Positions 51,470 through 60,231 of a stretch of DNA of 64,000 nucleotides are shown one piece after another. The stretch comes from DASXHZ01 sp036488085 (GTDB taxonomy: Bacteria > Acidobacteriota > Thermoanaerobaculia > Gp7-AA8). The translations under genes and the position numbers were made by a program. Below the pieces are notes generated by a model that saw nothing but the letters and a program-made list of their open reading frames with translations, was not told where the DNA came from and made no database searches. Within the stretch, counting starts at the first letter, position 1, and every line of letters starts with the position of its first letter. The stretch is from the NCBI GenBank assembly GCA_036488085.1, contig DASXHZ010000058.1, positions 62,001 through 126,000 of the forward strand. Reading direction: 5' to 3'.

Positions 51470-52811
51470 AGCCTTCCGGCCTGACGGTCACCGCGGCCGG
51501 CTGAATCGAGTCGACGTGCCCGTGGAGCACGACGTTCGACGCCAGCTTCCGCGTCATACCGCGCTCGATCTCCTTCTTCATCGTCGCGATGCTCTCGCCG
51601 ACCGGCCAGCGAGCGCCGGCGCGGAGTTGCGTGCGGACGTTGTCGTGCGCCATGCGATTCGCGGCGCGGAGAAATGGGTTGTGCCGTTTCGGATCGAGCG
51701 AGTAGTCGACGTCACTCAAGACGACGTTTCCGGTCGCGGCATCGAATGACGGGACACCTTCCAGGTAGACCAGGCCGTTGTAGTGCTTCAGTCCTCCGCC
51801 GCGGTAGTCGATCGAGGCCTCGATGTTCGTCTTTCCGCCGGTTCCGGCGGAGAGGCGGATCGAGTCGATGGTCAGCGTTGCGCCGCCGCCGAGGCTGTAC
51901 TTCTGCTTTCCGAATTGCTCGTTGATGAGACGCGAAGCCTCGGCGTAGGGAAGATCGACGTCGAACGGAACGCGGACGCCGCTATCGGTGCCGGCGGCAA
52001 CGCGCAGGGGCGGTAGCGGCTTCTGCGCGATGACCGGCTTCGCGCCGACGATCACACGTGTCCTCGCACGCAGCTCGATCGCGCTCGCGATGTTGACGCC
52101 GGAACCGTGGATCGGAACGAGCGAGACGTCGGCCGGTTCGAGCACGAGCCACGTATTCGTCGCGATCGAGTACGGCTGCTGCAGCGACGTCCACACCTGC
52201 TGCGCATCGGACTTCATCGACGCGAGGCGCGGCGTCTGGGAGTCGATCATCTTCGCGGCGGTGGTGAGCTGCTCCTCGAGGATCGGCCGGAGAATGCGGT
52301 CGGTGACGTCGACGCCGAGGAATGTGCAGCGGCGGCCGAAGTCGAGGGGCTGGATTGCGGTGCGGGAGCGGAGCGTCCACGCTTCGCCCCAGTCGAGCCG
52401 CGACTGCACGGAGATCGTCATGTCGCGCATCGGCTCGCCGAAGCCGCAGGAGACGCAGGCATTGCGGATCGAACCGTTGACGTAAGGGCAAGCCTCGAGC
52501 GCGTAGCGGACCTTCGCGGACGCGTGCAGCCCGGCGCCAATCATGTTCACGCTCACCGGCTCGCGCGCTACCTGGTACTTGAACGCCAAGTGGCGCGGTG
52601 CGTCGATCTGATACGACGGCGACTGGAGCGTTCTCGGGATCTGCTTTTCGAGGTCCGGCAACAGCGGAGCGAGTGACGCGTGGATCGGGATGACGATCGT
52701 GGAGAGCTCGGGCGGCGGGGGAGGGGCCTGCGCGGGCACGGCCGTCGCCTGCGGCTCCGGAGGCGCGGCGCAGGCCGCAAGCAGGAGTGTCGTGATGACG
52801 AGAGTTTTCAT
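51420..52811 (-). CDS. DUF4403-like lipoprotein
   Basis: A 463-residue lipoprotein (MKTLVITTLLLAACAAPPEP, lipobox LAAC) followed by a proline-rich linker. The rest is a long beta-rich fold with paired repeats such as STIVIPIHASLAPLLPDLEK, VPFDVDLPYAEASRLINEQF and VVLSDVDYSLDPKRHN. Two cysteine-rich spots (EACPYVNGSIRNACVSCGFG) may form disulfides. This matches what I know of DUF4403, a tubular lipid-binding-like (SMP/TULIP-style) fold, though that link is inference. It is divergent from the aldo/keto reductase with only 13 bp between starts. Confidence 0.7.
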   Translation of the reverse strand: MKTLVITTLLLAACAAPPEPQATAVPAQAPPPPPELSTIVIPIHASLAPLLPDLEKQIPRTLQSPSYQIDAPRHLAFKYQVAREPVSVNMIGAGLHASAKVRYALEACPYVNGSIRNACVSCGFGEPMRDMTISVQSRLDWGEAWTLRSRTAIQPLDFGRRCTFLGVDVTDRILRPILEEQLTTAAKMIDSQTPRLASMKSDAQQVWTSLQQPYSIATNTWLVLEPADVSLVPIHGSGVNIASAIELRARTRVIVGAKPVIAQKPLPPLRVAAGTDSGVRVPFDVDLPYAEASRLINEQFGKQKYSLGGGATLTIDSIRLSAGTGGKTNIEASIDYRGGGLKHYNGLVYLEGVPSFDAATGNVVLSDVDYSLDPKRHNPFLRAANRMAHDNVRTQLRAGARWPVGESIATMKKEIERGMTRKLASNVVLHGHVDSIQPAAVTVRPEGFTIRAVAVGSAEVEVK

Positions 52812-52824
52812 ATGCTTGTCGCCG

Positions 52825-53805
52825 ATGAAGTATCTCAATCTCGGCAATAGCGGCCTCAAAGTCTCCCGCCTCTGCCTCGGCACGATGACCTACGGGTCGA
52901 AGCAGTGGCGTCCGTGGATCCTCGACGAGGCCGAGGCACGGCCCTTCTTCAAGCGTGCCATCGAAGGAGGCATCAACTTCTTCGATACCGCGGACATGTA
53001 CTCCAACGGCGTGAGCGAGGAAGTCACGGGACGTGCGCTACACGAGCTCGCGCCGCGCGACGAGGTCGTCATCGCGACGAAGGTCTTCTTCCCGCACAAC
53101 GACAAGCCGAACATGGGCGGCCTGTCGCGGAAGCACATCTTCTCGGCGATCGATCTCTCGCTCGGCCGTCTCGGCGTCGACTACGTCGACCTCTATCAGA
53201 TCCATCGCTTCGACTACCAGACGCCGATCGAGGAGACGATTGACGCGCTGGACGACGTCGTGCGCTCTGGGAAGGCGCGATACATCGGAGCGTCGAGCAT
53301 GTATGCGTGGCAGTTCGCGAAGATGCTGCACACGCAGGAGGAGCGTAGCCGCACGCGTTTCGTTTCCATGCAGCCGCACTACAACCTGATCTACCGCGAG
53401 GAGGAGCGGGAGATGATCCCGCTTTGCATCGACGAAGGGATCGGCGTGATCCCGTGGAGCCCGCTCGCGCGCGGATTCCTCGCGGGCAACCGCAAGCGGG
53501 ACGGCAGCGGGGAGACGGCGCGGTCGAAGTCGGACGACTACGCGCAGCAGATGTACGACTCGCCTGCCGACTTCGACGTGGTGGACCGGATTGGCGAGGT
53601 CGCGAAGGAGCGCGGCGTCAACAACGTCCAGATCGCACTCGCCTGGATGCTCCACAAACCGGGCATTACCGCTCCGATCATAGGAGCCTCGAAGTCGCAC
53701 CATCTCGACGACGCCCTCGCCGCGCTCGACGTCACCCTATCCGAGGATGAGATCAGGCGCCTCGAGGAACCGTATGTCCCGCATCGCGTGCTCGGACACC
53801 GGTAA
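52825..53805 (+). CDS. Aldo/keto reductase
   Basis: A 326-residue NADPH-dependent TIM-barrel reductase. The catalytic tetrad is D54 and Y59 in FFDTADMYS, K86 in VIATKVFF and H127 in YQIHRFD. The cofactor region includes VIPWSPLARGFLAG and TAPIIGASKSHHL. It resembles the YajO/Tas-like subgroup. The C-terminus (PYVPHRVLGH) is typical. ATG 52825 follows the DUF4403 start by 13 bp in the divergent direction. apaG follows 9 bp later, perhaps co-transcribed. Confidence 0.9.
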   Translation: MKYLNLGNSGLKVSRLCLGTMTYGSKQWRPWILDEAEARPFFKRAIEGGINFFDTADMYSNGVSEEVTGRALHELAPRDEVVIATKVFFPHNDKPNMGGLSRKHIFSAIDLSLGRLGVDYVDLYQIHRFDYQTPIEETIDALDDVVRSGKARYIGASSMYAWQFAKMLHTQEERSRTRFVSMQPHYNLIYREEEREMIPLCIDEGIGVIPWSPLARGFLAGNRKRDGSGETARSKSDDYAQQMYDSPADFDVVDRIGEVAKERGVNNVQIALAWMLHKPGITAPIIGASKSHHLDDALAALDVTLSEDEIRRLEEPYVPHRVLGHR

Positions 53806-53814
53806 GATACTCTC

Positions 53815-54201
53815 GTGAGCGACACCACGACCGCGGGTATCCGGGTAGAGGTCGATAGCGCGTACGTCCCGGAGCGGAGCGAGCCGACCGAGAGTTACTT
53901 TTTCTTCGCCTACCACGTCCGAATCAGTAACGTGGGGACGGAGACGGCGCAGCTCCTCAGCCGCGAGTGGACGATCACTGACTCGGATGGCAACAGCGAG
54001 CGGGTGAGCGGACCTGGTGTCGTCGGCGAGCAGCCGACCCTCCGCCCCGGCGAAGTCTTTGAGTACACGAGCTTTTGTCCCCTTCGGACGAACGTCGGGA
54101 TGATGCAGGGCGCCTACACGATGAAACAGTTTCCCGGTGGAGAAACCTTCGAAGCGCGGATTGATCCGTTCACTTTGGCTGTTCCGGGGACTGTCAACTA
54201 A
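53815..54201 (+). CDS. apaG: ApaG-domain protein
   Basis: A 128-residue single ApaG domain (beta sandwich): IRVEVDSAYVPERSEP, YHVRISNVGTETAQLLSREW, ITDSDGN and GEQPTLRPGEVFEYTSFCPL, then GMMQGAYTM. These are the standard landmarks. The family is tied to metal or polyphosphate stress by genetics in other bacteria, but its biochemical role is not settled. GTG 53815 gives the normal N-terminus. Its TAA overlaps the next ATG (TAATG). Confidence 0.92.
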   Translation: MSDTTTAGIRVEVDSAYVPERSEPTESYFFFAYHVRISNVGTETAQLLSREWTITDSDGNSERVSGPGVVGEQPTLRPGEVFEYTSFCPLRTNVGMMQGAYTMKQFPGGETFEARIDPFTLAVPGTVN

Positions 54202-55820
54202 TGCGCCGGCTCCGCTTCCTTCCCGCGTTTTTCACGGTTCTGATCGCCACGTTCGCGTTCGCGGTGGTGTGGAAGGTCCGTACGCAGTCGACGGCCACGA
54301 CGCGGATCAACGCCGAGGATGAGCGGACTTCGTCGTCGCTCAGTGGGACGCAAGGGTCTTCGGCGGCGCGGGTTGCGACGGACAGCGACGCCGCCGTAGC
54401 CGCCCCATTGAACACCGTGGACGCAGTCACTGCCACGCAGGCGGCGACGACTTCGCGGATCTCGGCGGAGCGGGACGCGCGGTATCGCGAGCTCCTGAAT
54501 ACGCCTCCCTCGGGCCCCAAGGCCGCCGCGAAAGTCCTTCCAACCAACGCCTCAGCGTCGGCGCCTATCAAGGCACCCCCGAAGCCGTCGCTCTTCGCTC
54601 GCGTGGTCGCACCGATCGTGAACGCGTTCTCCGGCGGCGGAGGGGCGCAACGTCCGCCGGTTCCGAGCACACAGCAGCCGCTGAAGAACAACAATTCGGC
54701 CAGCACCTCCACCGACGCGACGAACCAGAAGTCCGATCCCAAAGACCCGAACTCCGACGTTACGGCGCCACAGCTCGCCGGCGTCGAATTCGCTCCGAAC
54801 TCGATCCAGGACGGCGAGGAAACGCTCCTGGCGATCACGGCGACGGACGACATCAGCGGCGTTCGGACGATCTCCGGCAACATCGTGTCGCCGAGCGGAG
54901 CGCTTCAGGGGTTCGCCCTTCAGCGCGAAGGCGAAGGCTCGAATCGCTTCCTCTCGAAGGTCCTCGTACCGAAAGACGCGGCCTCCGGTTCGTGGCACAT
55001 CAACTATTTGAATCTGACCGACAACGCCAGCAACAGCGTCACGCTGAGCTGGCAGCAGGGGGCCATCCCGCAGACGGCCTCTTTCACGGTCACCTCGTCT
55101 CGCAGCGACACGACGCCGCCGACTCTCAAGGCGGTGTGGCTCGATAAGCCGTCGATGAAAATCGGCGACAAGAACGTCGTCATGGTCCAGGCGGATGACG
55201 ACAAGTCGGGCGTGAACCAGGTCAGCGGCGTGTTCCTCAGCCCCTCCGGCTTCGCGCGCGTCGGCTTCGGCTGCCGCAACCAGGACGGGACGAACATGTG
55301 GCAGTGCGACCTGACGCCGCCGGGGAACGCCGACTGCGGCGACTGGAAGCTCGAACAGGTGCAGCTCCAGGACAAGGCGAACAACATGACGGCGATCCGG
55401 ACCGACAACCCGATCGTCGCCGCCGTCCGCCTCAGCATCACGAGCGACATGTGCGACAACAAACAGCCGGTCGTTCAGAGCGTCAGGCTCGACACGAATG
55501 CCGTCGGCATCCCCGGAACCATCAACGTGACGATTCTCGCCACGGACGAGGGCTCCGGCATCTCGAGTATCAGTGGACAGTTCAACTACGTCGACAAGGT
55601 CTCGCCGGGAACGCAGCCGCCGCGCTTCTTCTTCTCATGCCGCCCCGCCGGCGATCCGTCGCAGAACATGTGGACCGGCCCGATCGCGATCACCGACAAG
55701 AATCAGGCGCGCGGGACCTATCGCCTCGGGTCACTCCAGGTGATCGACAAGGCGAACAACGTGAAGCTCTACGCGCCGACCGACCCAGTGATCGCGAACA
55801 TCGCGTTCAGAGTCCAGTAG
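54201..55820 (+). CDS. Secreted protein with three Ig-like modules
   Basis: A 539-residue protein with an N-terminal anchor (FLPAFFTVLIATFAFAVVW), then a long Ser/Thr/Ala/Pro-rich linker to about residue 190 and three tandem beta-sandwich modules at about 193-300, 305-420 and 425-539. Each opens with a D-x-x-x-P-type strand and has a calcium-loop-like ATDDISGV, ADDDKSGVNQVSG or ATDEGSGISSISG. Modules 2 and 3 contain paired cysteines. It looks like a surface or adhesion protein. Its coupling to apaG is unexplained. Confidence 0.7.
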   Translation: MRRLRFLPAFFTVLIATFAFAVVWKVRTQSTATTRINAEDERTSSSLSGTQGSSAARVATDSDAAVAAPLNTVDAVTATQAATTSRISAERDARYRELLNTPPSGPKAAAKVLPTNASASAPIKAPPKPSLFARVVAPIVNAFSGGGGAQRPPVPSTQQPLKNNNSASTSTDATNQKSDPKDPNSDVTAPQLAGVEFAPNSIQDGEETLLAITATDDISGVRTISGNIVSPSGALQGFALQREGEGSNRFLSKVLVPKDAASGSWHINYLNLTDNASNSVTLSWQQGAIPQTASFTVTSSRSDTTPPTLKAVWLDKPSMKIGDKNVVMVQADDDKSGVNQVSGVFLSPSGFARVGFGCRNQDGTNMWQCDLTPPGNADCGDWKLEQVQLQDKANNMTAIRTDNPIVAAVRLSITSDMCDNKQPVVQSVRLDTNAVGIPGTINVTILATDEGSGISSISGQFNYVDKVSPGTQPPRFFFSCRPAGDPSQNMWTGPIAITDKNQARGTYRLGSLQVIDKANNVKLYAPTDPVIANIAFRVQ

Positions 55821-55836
55821 ACCGATAGTCCCTAGC

Positions 55837-56511
55837 TCACGACCACGTTTTCGACAACCGTGCGCGCGGCATATCGGGGACGGCGCAGCCCTCAACGTCG
55901 GCGTAGTGGGAGATGTCGTTGAAGAGTGTCAGGCGCGCGTGGGCCACGTCCTTGAAGTCGAGCACGTTGAGCGCCGCGGGACTTTGGTCGAGCCGGTCGC
56001 GGTAGCGCCGCGGATCGAACCCCAGGAGCGACGACAGGAGCAAGCGGATCGTCGCCTTGTGGGAGACGACCACGAAGCGGTCTCCATCATGACGCTGTAC
56101 GAGGTCGAGCAACGCCGGCAGAGCGCGTGCGGTGACCCGCAGGCCGCTTTCGCCGTCCCGCGGTGCGAAGGTGTACGGGTCCTCCTCCCACTTGGCGTAC
56201 TCGTCGGCGAATTCGTGCTCCACCTCGGCGCGCGTCTTTCCCTCCCACCGGCCGTGGGCGATCTCCCGCACCGCGGCCACCGTCGCGACGTCGAGGCCGA
56301 GCGGCTCCGCGAGCAGGTGAGCTGTCTCGACGGTTCGTTTGAGCGGACTGGCGTACACGGCCGCGACCTTTTCGTGCGCGAGCCGATGCCCGAGCATCCG
56401 CGCCTGCTCGCGGCCGGTATCAGAGAGGAGAACATCGACCGCCCCGGCAAAGCGATCCTCGGCGGAGAGCTCGGTGGAACCGTGGCGCACGAGGAAGACA
56501 CGAGTCGTCAT
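55837..56511 (-). CDS. Histidine phosphatase family protein (phosphoglycerate mutase-like)
   Basis: A 224-residue cytosolic enzyme with the phospho-histidine motif LVRHGSTE (H10), a second Arg/His set in SPLKRTVETA and the C-terminal VVSHKATIR. GRWEGKTRAEVE is typical of the broad-specificity (PhoE/CobC-like) group rather than true glycolytic mutase. The start at ATG 56511 is preceded on the same strand by a terminator-like hairpin (56528-56567), so it either has its own promoter very close by or is read through. The substrate is unknown. Confidence 0.87.
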   Translation of the reverse strand: MTTRVFLVRHGSTELSAEDRFAGAVDVLLSDTGREQARMLGHRLAHEKVAAVYASPLKRTVETAHLLAEPLGLDVATVAAVREIAHGRWEGKTRAEVEHEFADEYAKWEEDPYTFAPRDGESGLRVTARALPALLDLVQRHDGDRFVVVSHKATIRLLLSSLLGFDPRRYRDRLDQSPAALNVLDFKDVAHARLTLFNDISHYADVEGCAVPDMPRARLSKTWS

Positions 56512-56527
56512 GCGGGGAGTTTAAGTG

Positions 56528-56567
56528 GAAAAAGAAAGAGGCTCGCGGTTCCTGGTTCCGCGAGCCC
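56528..56567 (-). terminator. Terminator-like hairpin upstream of histidine phosphatase
   Basis: On the minus strand, a 9-bp GC-rich stem (arms 56559-56567 and 56541-56549) with a 9-nt loop is followed by TCTTTCTTTTT. It faces a transcript coming from 56.6-57 kb toward the histidine phosphatase gene. It would end a non-coding RNA or attenuate that gene. Confidence 0.6.
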
Positions 56568-56770
56568 AGCCTCGGTCCGTTGACAGCCACCAGAAGGCAT
56601 TCGAACCGACATCTGTCTCGACGAGCCTTAGCCTCTCGAGACTCATGCGAACCGTTGAACATCCGCCAAGGGGCATTCGGTTCGCCCGCTCCGGCATCCT
56701 CGCATCCCGGCGCGACCCTTCAGTCCGTTGACACCCACGAGGAGGATCCAAACTGAAGGTAAACGTCAAT
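56568..56770 (-). ncRNA. Candidate structured RNA
   Basis: No protein gene is convincing here. Several stems can form: 56648-56655 with 56679-56686 (8 bp) and 56616-56622 with 56637-56643 (7 bp). A near-identical direct repeat (CCGTTGACAGCCACC at 56578 and CCGTTGACACCCACG at 56726) bounds them. A terminator on the minus strand follows. I cannot assign a known RNA family; expression is unproven. Confidence 0.35.
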
Positions 56771-56860
56771 ATGGGCTCGCATTTTTCATCGCGCAAGGGG
56801 GTCGAGAAAATATTTTCGGGTGCGATGACGAGCCGGGTTTTGGCGTCGTCATGTGTCATC

Positions 56861-56977
56861 CGTGACTCGTGATTCGTGACTCGTTATTCGAAGGACGGTC
56901 CCTGAGATGACGGATAACGGATAACGGATAACGGCCGTCCATGACGCCGAATAACGAGTCACGAATCACGAGTCACG
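56861..56977. repeat. Large perfect inverted repeat built of heptamers
   Basis: Perfect 30-bp arms (56861-56890 and 56948-56977) consist of heptamers CGTGACT, CGTGATT, CGTGACT, CGTTATT plus CG. Inside the 57-bp loop are three tandem GATAACG-type heptamers (56912-56933) and a nested GGACGG/CCGTCC stem. It lies 120 bp upstream of the S1-like gene. The remaining part of the 56512-57096 gap holds an AT-rich palindrome near 56808 and no gene. Confidence 0.9.
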
Positions 56978-57096
56978 ACATCGGAACAACTCCCGTACAC
57001 CCGCTGTTGCCCTGTATCCAATACCGCGAGTAACATACGCGGTCCCACCGTCCTCGTGGACCGAGTGACAATCTCTGAAAGGTAATAACGACCCAC

Positions 57097-58488
57097 ATGA
57101 GCCAGTCGAGAGAAAGCGCCGAAGCGACGTTCGCTGAGGCGTTCGAAGCGAGTCTGAATTTCAAAACTCCAGAGCAGGGTGAGCTGCTTCGCGGAACGAT
57201 CGTGTCGATCTCCGGGGACGACGCGTTCGTATCGTACGGCGGCCCCTCTGAGGCCGTCATGGCCGCGGCGGAGCTGGACGGACTCGACATCGGCGATTCG
57301 GTCGAAGGGACGGTCGTCAAGACCGCTCCTGAAATGCGCATCTCCCGGAAGCTCGCGCGCGGCAAGGCCTCGCTCGAAGTGTTACGGCAGATGTATGAGA
57401 ACCGCCTCCCCGTCGAAGGGAAGGTCACCGCCCGCAACAAGGGAGGCTTCGAGGTCAACGTCTCCGGTCTCCGCGCGTTCTGCCCGCTCTCGCAGATCGC
57501 CCTCGGCAAGATCGAGAACCCCGACTCGTTCGTCAACCAGAACTACGAGTTCCGCGTCACCGAGCTGTCGGATGACGGCCGCCGTATCGTCGTGTCCCGC
57601 GCGGCGCTTCTGAAGGAAGCCGCGCAGGTGCGTGCCGAGGAAGCGCGGCAACGCGTCGTTCCCGGAGCCGAGCTCACCGGCCGCGTCAAGACGCTCACGC
57701 CGTTCGGCGCATTCGTCGACCTCGGGGGCGTCGACGGCTTGCTCCACGTCTCGGAGATGAGCCGCCGCCGCGTCAGCGATCCGAAAGAGCTGGTCGAGAT
57801 CGGACAGGAAGTCCGCGTCCGCGTCATCAAGGTCGAGAACGACGGCAAGCGCATTTCGCTCTCGATGAAGGAATTCGAATCCGATCCGTGGAGCGACGTC
57901 GTCGACCGATACGCGCCGGGAACGCAGTTCAGCGGCCGCATTCTTCGCTCGACGGACTTCGGCTTCTTCGTTGAAGTCGAGCCGGGCCTCGATGGTCTCG
58001 TCCACGTGTCGCAGCTTCCGCTCGGCGTGAAGGCGACCGACATGGAGATCGGTCAAACGGTCAGCGGCTGGGTGCGTGAGGTCGACCCGTCGAAGAAGCG
58101 TCTCTCGCTCTCGCTCCGCGAGATCGCCACGAGCGATCCATGGGAGACGGCGAGCCAGCGCTACGCGGTCGGGAAGGTCGTCGAGGGGACGGTCGATCAC
58201 ATCGCCGGTCCCGGCGTCTTCGTCCAGCTCGAGCCGGGCCTGGTGGGTCTCGTTCCGAACTCCGAGATCGCGCAGGAAGTCTCGGGTGCCATTCGCGCCG
58301 CCGACAAGCTGGTCGTGCGCGTGATGAGCGTCGACCCGACCCGCAAGCGCATCTCGCTCAGCTACGACGCCGCGAAGGCGGCCGCCGAGCGCGAGGAGTA
58401 TTCGAAGTTCATGGACGAGCAGCGCGAGTCGGAAGGGGAGAGCGCCATGGCGCTCGCGTTCCGCCGCGCCATGGAAAAGAAGCGCTAG
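57097..58488 (+). CDS. rpsA: Ribosomal protein S1-like RNA-binding protein
   Basis: A 463-residue protein with about five S1 (OB-fold) domains: ELLRGTIVSISGDDAFVSYG, VEGKVTARNKGGFEVNVSGL, LTGRVKTLTPFGAFVDLGGV, FSGRILRSTDFGFFVEVEPG and VEGTVDHIAGPGVFVQLEPG. FGAFVDLGGVDGLLHVSEMS is the most typical. E. coli S1 has six domains and about 557 residues; shorter forms are normal in other phyla. The last about 40 residues are a charged helix. The symbol is given by similarity; a second S1-like gene elsewhere could be the true ribosomal one. Confidence 0.85.
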   Translation: MSQSRESAEATFAEAFEASLNFKTPEQGELLRGTIVSISGDDAFVSYGGPSEAVMAAAELDGLDIGDSVEGTVVKTAPEMRISRKLARGKASLEVLRQMYENRLPVEGKVTARNKGGFEVNVSGLRAFCPLSQIALGKIENPDSFVNQNYEFRVTELSDDGRRIVVSRAALLKEAAQVRAEEARQRVVPGAELTGRVKTLTPFGAFVDLGGVDGLLHVSEMSRRRVSDPKELVEIGQEVRVRVIKVENDGKRISLSMKEFESDPWSDVVDRYAPGTQFSGRILRSTDFGFFVEVEPGLDGLVHVSQLPLGVKATDMEIGQTVSGWVREVDPSKKRLSLSLREIATSDPWETASQRYAVGKVVEGTVDHIAGPGVFVQLEPGLVGLVPNSEIAQEVSGAIRAADKLVVRVMSVDPTRKRISLSYDAAKAAAEREEYSKFMDEQRESEGESAMALAFRRAMEKKR

Positions 58489-59334
58489 TTGCGAGTCTTC
58501 CTCACTGGCGCGACCGGCTATATAGGTGCCGCAGTCGCCGAGGCGTTGCGGGAGCGCGGCCACGACGTGGCGGCGCTCGTGCGGCCGGAATCGGATGACG
58601 GTCACCTCCGGGAGATCGGCGCCGTCGTCATCGCCGGCGATCTGGATTCGCTTCCGTCTCTCGGCGAGACGCTCGCGCAGTACGACACGATCGTCCACAC
58701 CGCGCAGTCGAATGCGCGTACCGCGGAGCTGGCGCAGAAGGCGCTCGACGCCTATTCCGCCCAGCGCGCGCACCTGGTCTGGACCTCCGGCTGCTGGGTC
58801 CTCGGCAACACCACGAACGCGAACGAGCGCTCGCCGGTGAACCCGCTGGAGATCGTCTCCTGGCGTCCCGAAACCGAGGAGCGGGCGCTGGCCGCCAACG
58901 GCTGCGTCCTCCGTCCCGGCTGCGTGTACGGTGGGAAGCAGAGCCTCGTGAGAGATTGGTTCGCCGCCGTGGAGCAGAATCGGCCGATCCAGATCGTCGG
59001 CGACGGCCGGAACCACTGGGCGATGGTCGATCTCCACGAGCTCGCGAAGCTCTACGTCCGCGTCGTGGAGCTGCGGACGACCGGGATCCTCCACGCCATC
59101 GACGACACGCGCGCGCCGCTCGAGCAGTGCGCCCGCGCGGTCGGGCCGAGCTCCCGGCTCGAGTTCCTCCCGGCCGACGCCATGCGCGCGAAGCTTGGCG
59201 CCTTCACCGACGCCCTCGTCGTCGATCAGGTCGTCGACAGCAGCGAGACCCGCCAGCGTACCGGCTGGAATCCGAAGCGCACGTTCACCTCATCCGTCAC
59301 CGAGCAGTGGGAAGAGTGGCGGGCGCTGAGCTGA
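58489..59334 (+). CDS. NAD-dependent epimerase/dehydratase family protein
   Basis: A 281-residue extended short-chain dehydrogenase fold. The Rossmann loop is FLTGATGYIGAAVAEAL. The usual catalytic YxxxK is not obvious: after LVWTSGCWVLG comes SWRPETEERALAANG, so the Tyr is replaced by Trp or shifted. It may be an atypical or NAD(P)-binding regulatory member. TTG 58489 directly follows the S1-like stop, so translational coupling is likely. LRPGCVYGG and WAMVDLHELAKLYVR are other family landmarks. The substrate is unknown. Confidence 0.8.
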   Translation: MRVFLTGATGYIGAAVAEALRERGHDVAALVRPESDDGHLREIGAVVIAGDLDSLPSLGETLAQYDTIVHTAQSNARTAELAQKALDAYSAQRAHLVWTSGCWVLGNTTNANERSPVNPLEIVSWRPETEERALAANGCVLRPGCVYGGKQSLVRDWFAAVEQNRPIQIVGDGRNHWAMVDLHELAKLYVRVVELRTTGILHAIDDTRAPLEQCARAVGPSSRLEFLPADAMRAKLGAFTDALVVDQVVDSSETRQRTGWNPKRTFTSSVTEQWEEWRALS

Positions 59335-59344
59335 AGCCGGTCCC

Positions 59345-60160
59345 CTACACCAGGAAATCCAGGATCAGGCGGTTCACGATCTCCGGCGCGTCGGTCTGGA
59401 CGAAGTGGCCAGCTGAGGGGATGCGTTCCACGCGTAGATCCGGTACGTCGGCGTCGACGCCATAGAGCGTCGGTAGGGTGAAGACCGGATCGCGCTCGCC
59501 GAAGATCAGGAGCGTGGGGACGTCGATCCGAGACAGAAGGCTCCGCATCTTCGCGCGCGAGCGGAAGAGCGCCCGGTAGTAGGCGAGCATCGCCCAGACA
59601 GCGTGGGGCTCGCGCCACACTTTGCGATACTCGCGGATCTCGCCGTCCGTGAACTTCCCCGCGCGGCGCATGAAGGCGGGGAGGCCGAGGCGGACGAGTG
59701 CATCGCTCACCAGCGGAATGTTGAAGAAGACCTGATACGAGAGGCGGAGCTTCTGCTCGATTGAGTGGTGCATCTCCCGCGCGAGCCCCTTCGGATGGGG
59801 AGCATTGAGGATGATGAGGCGCTCGACGAGCGAGGGATGGAGCATGGTCAGATACCACGCTGCATAGCCGCCCCAGTCGTGGCCGACGACAGTGGCCCGC
59901 CCTCCGCTGCGCAGGATGAGTCCTGCGATGTCTCCAACGACCTCGGACATCTTGTACGCATCGACGTCGAGCGGGCGCGTCGAGAGGTTGTAGCCGCGCA
60001 AGTCGGGGGCGATGACACGGAAGCCTGCCGCGGCCAGCGCCGGAATCTGTTTTCGCCACGAGTACCAGAACTCCGGGAAGCCGTGCAGCATCACGACGAG
60101 CGGGCCGGTGCCCTCCTCGACGTAATGGAGCCTAGTGTTGCCGGTGTCCGCGAACGGCAT
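59345..60160 (-). CDS. Alpha/beta hydrolase, epoxide hydrolase-like
   Basis: A 271-residue serine/aspartate hydrolase fold. The oxyanion motif is LHGFPEFWYSWR (about 25-36), the nucleophile is D95 in VVGHDWGGYAAWY, the acid is in FGERDPVF and the base in IPSAGHFVQTD. An aspartate nucleophile after HGFPEF is the epoxide hydrolase/haloalkane dehalogenase pattern. ATG 60160 gives MPFADTGNTRLHYVEEG, the usual N-terminus; longer frames upstream lie in the divergent DUF481 region. The substrate is unknown. Confidence 0.85.
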   Translation of the reverse strand: MPFADTGNTRLHYVEEGTGPLVVMLHGFPEFWYSWRKQIPALAAAGFRVIAPDLRGYNLSTRPLDVDAYKMSEVVGDIAGLILRSGGRATVVGHDWGGYAAWYLTMLHPSLVERLIILNAPHPKGLAREMHHSIEQKLRLSYQVFFNIPLVSDALVRLGLPAFMRRAGKFTDGEIREYRKVWREPHAVWAMLAYYRALFRSRAKMRSLLSRIDVPTLLIFGERDPVFTLPTLYGVDADVPDLRVERIPSAGHFVQTDAPEIVNRLILDFLV

Positions 60161-60231
60161 GGCGGCAGTGTAGTCGCGGCTCGGTTGCAGTTGGGCTCGC
60201 TCTTTGCTGCGCGCCGGGCGGAGGTGCAGCA

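Noticed and set aside
56598..56612. tRNA-like TTCGAAT loop on the minus strand
   Set aside because: The flanking bases do not pair as a T-arm and no acceptor or anticodon stems fit.
56521..56859. 112-residue reading frame on the minus strand
   Set aside because: It crosses the terminator and inverted repeats, has no ribosome-binding site and matches no family; the region is better explained as non-coding.
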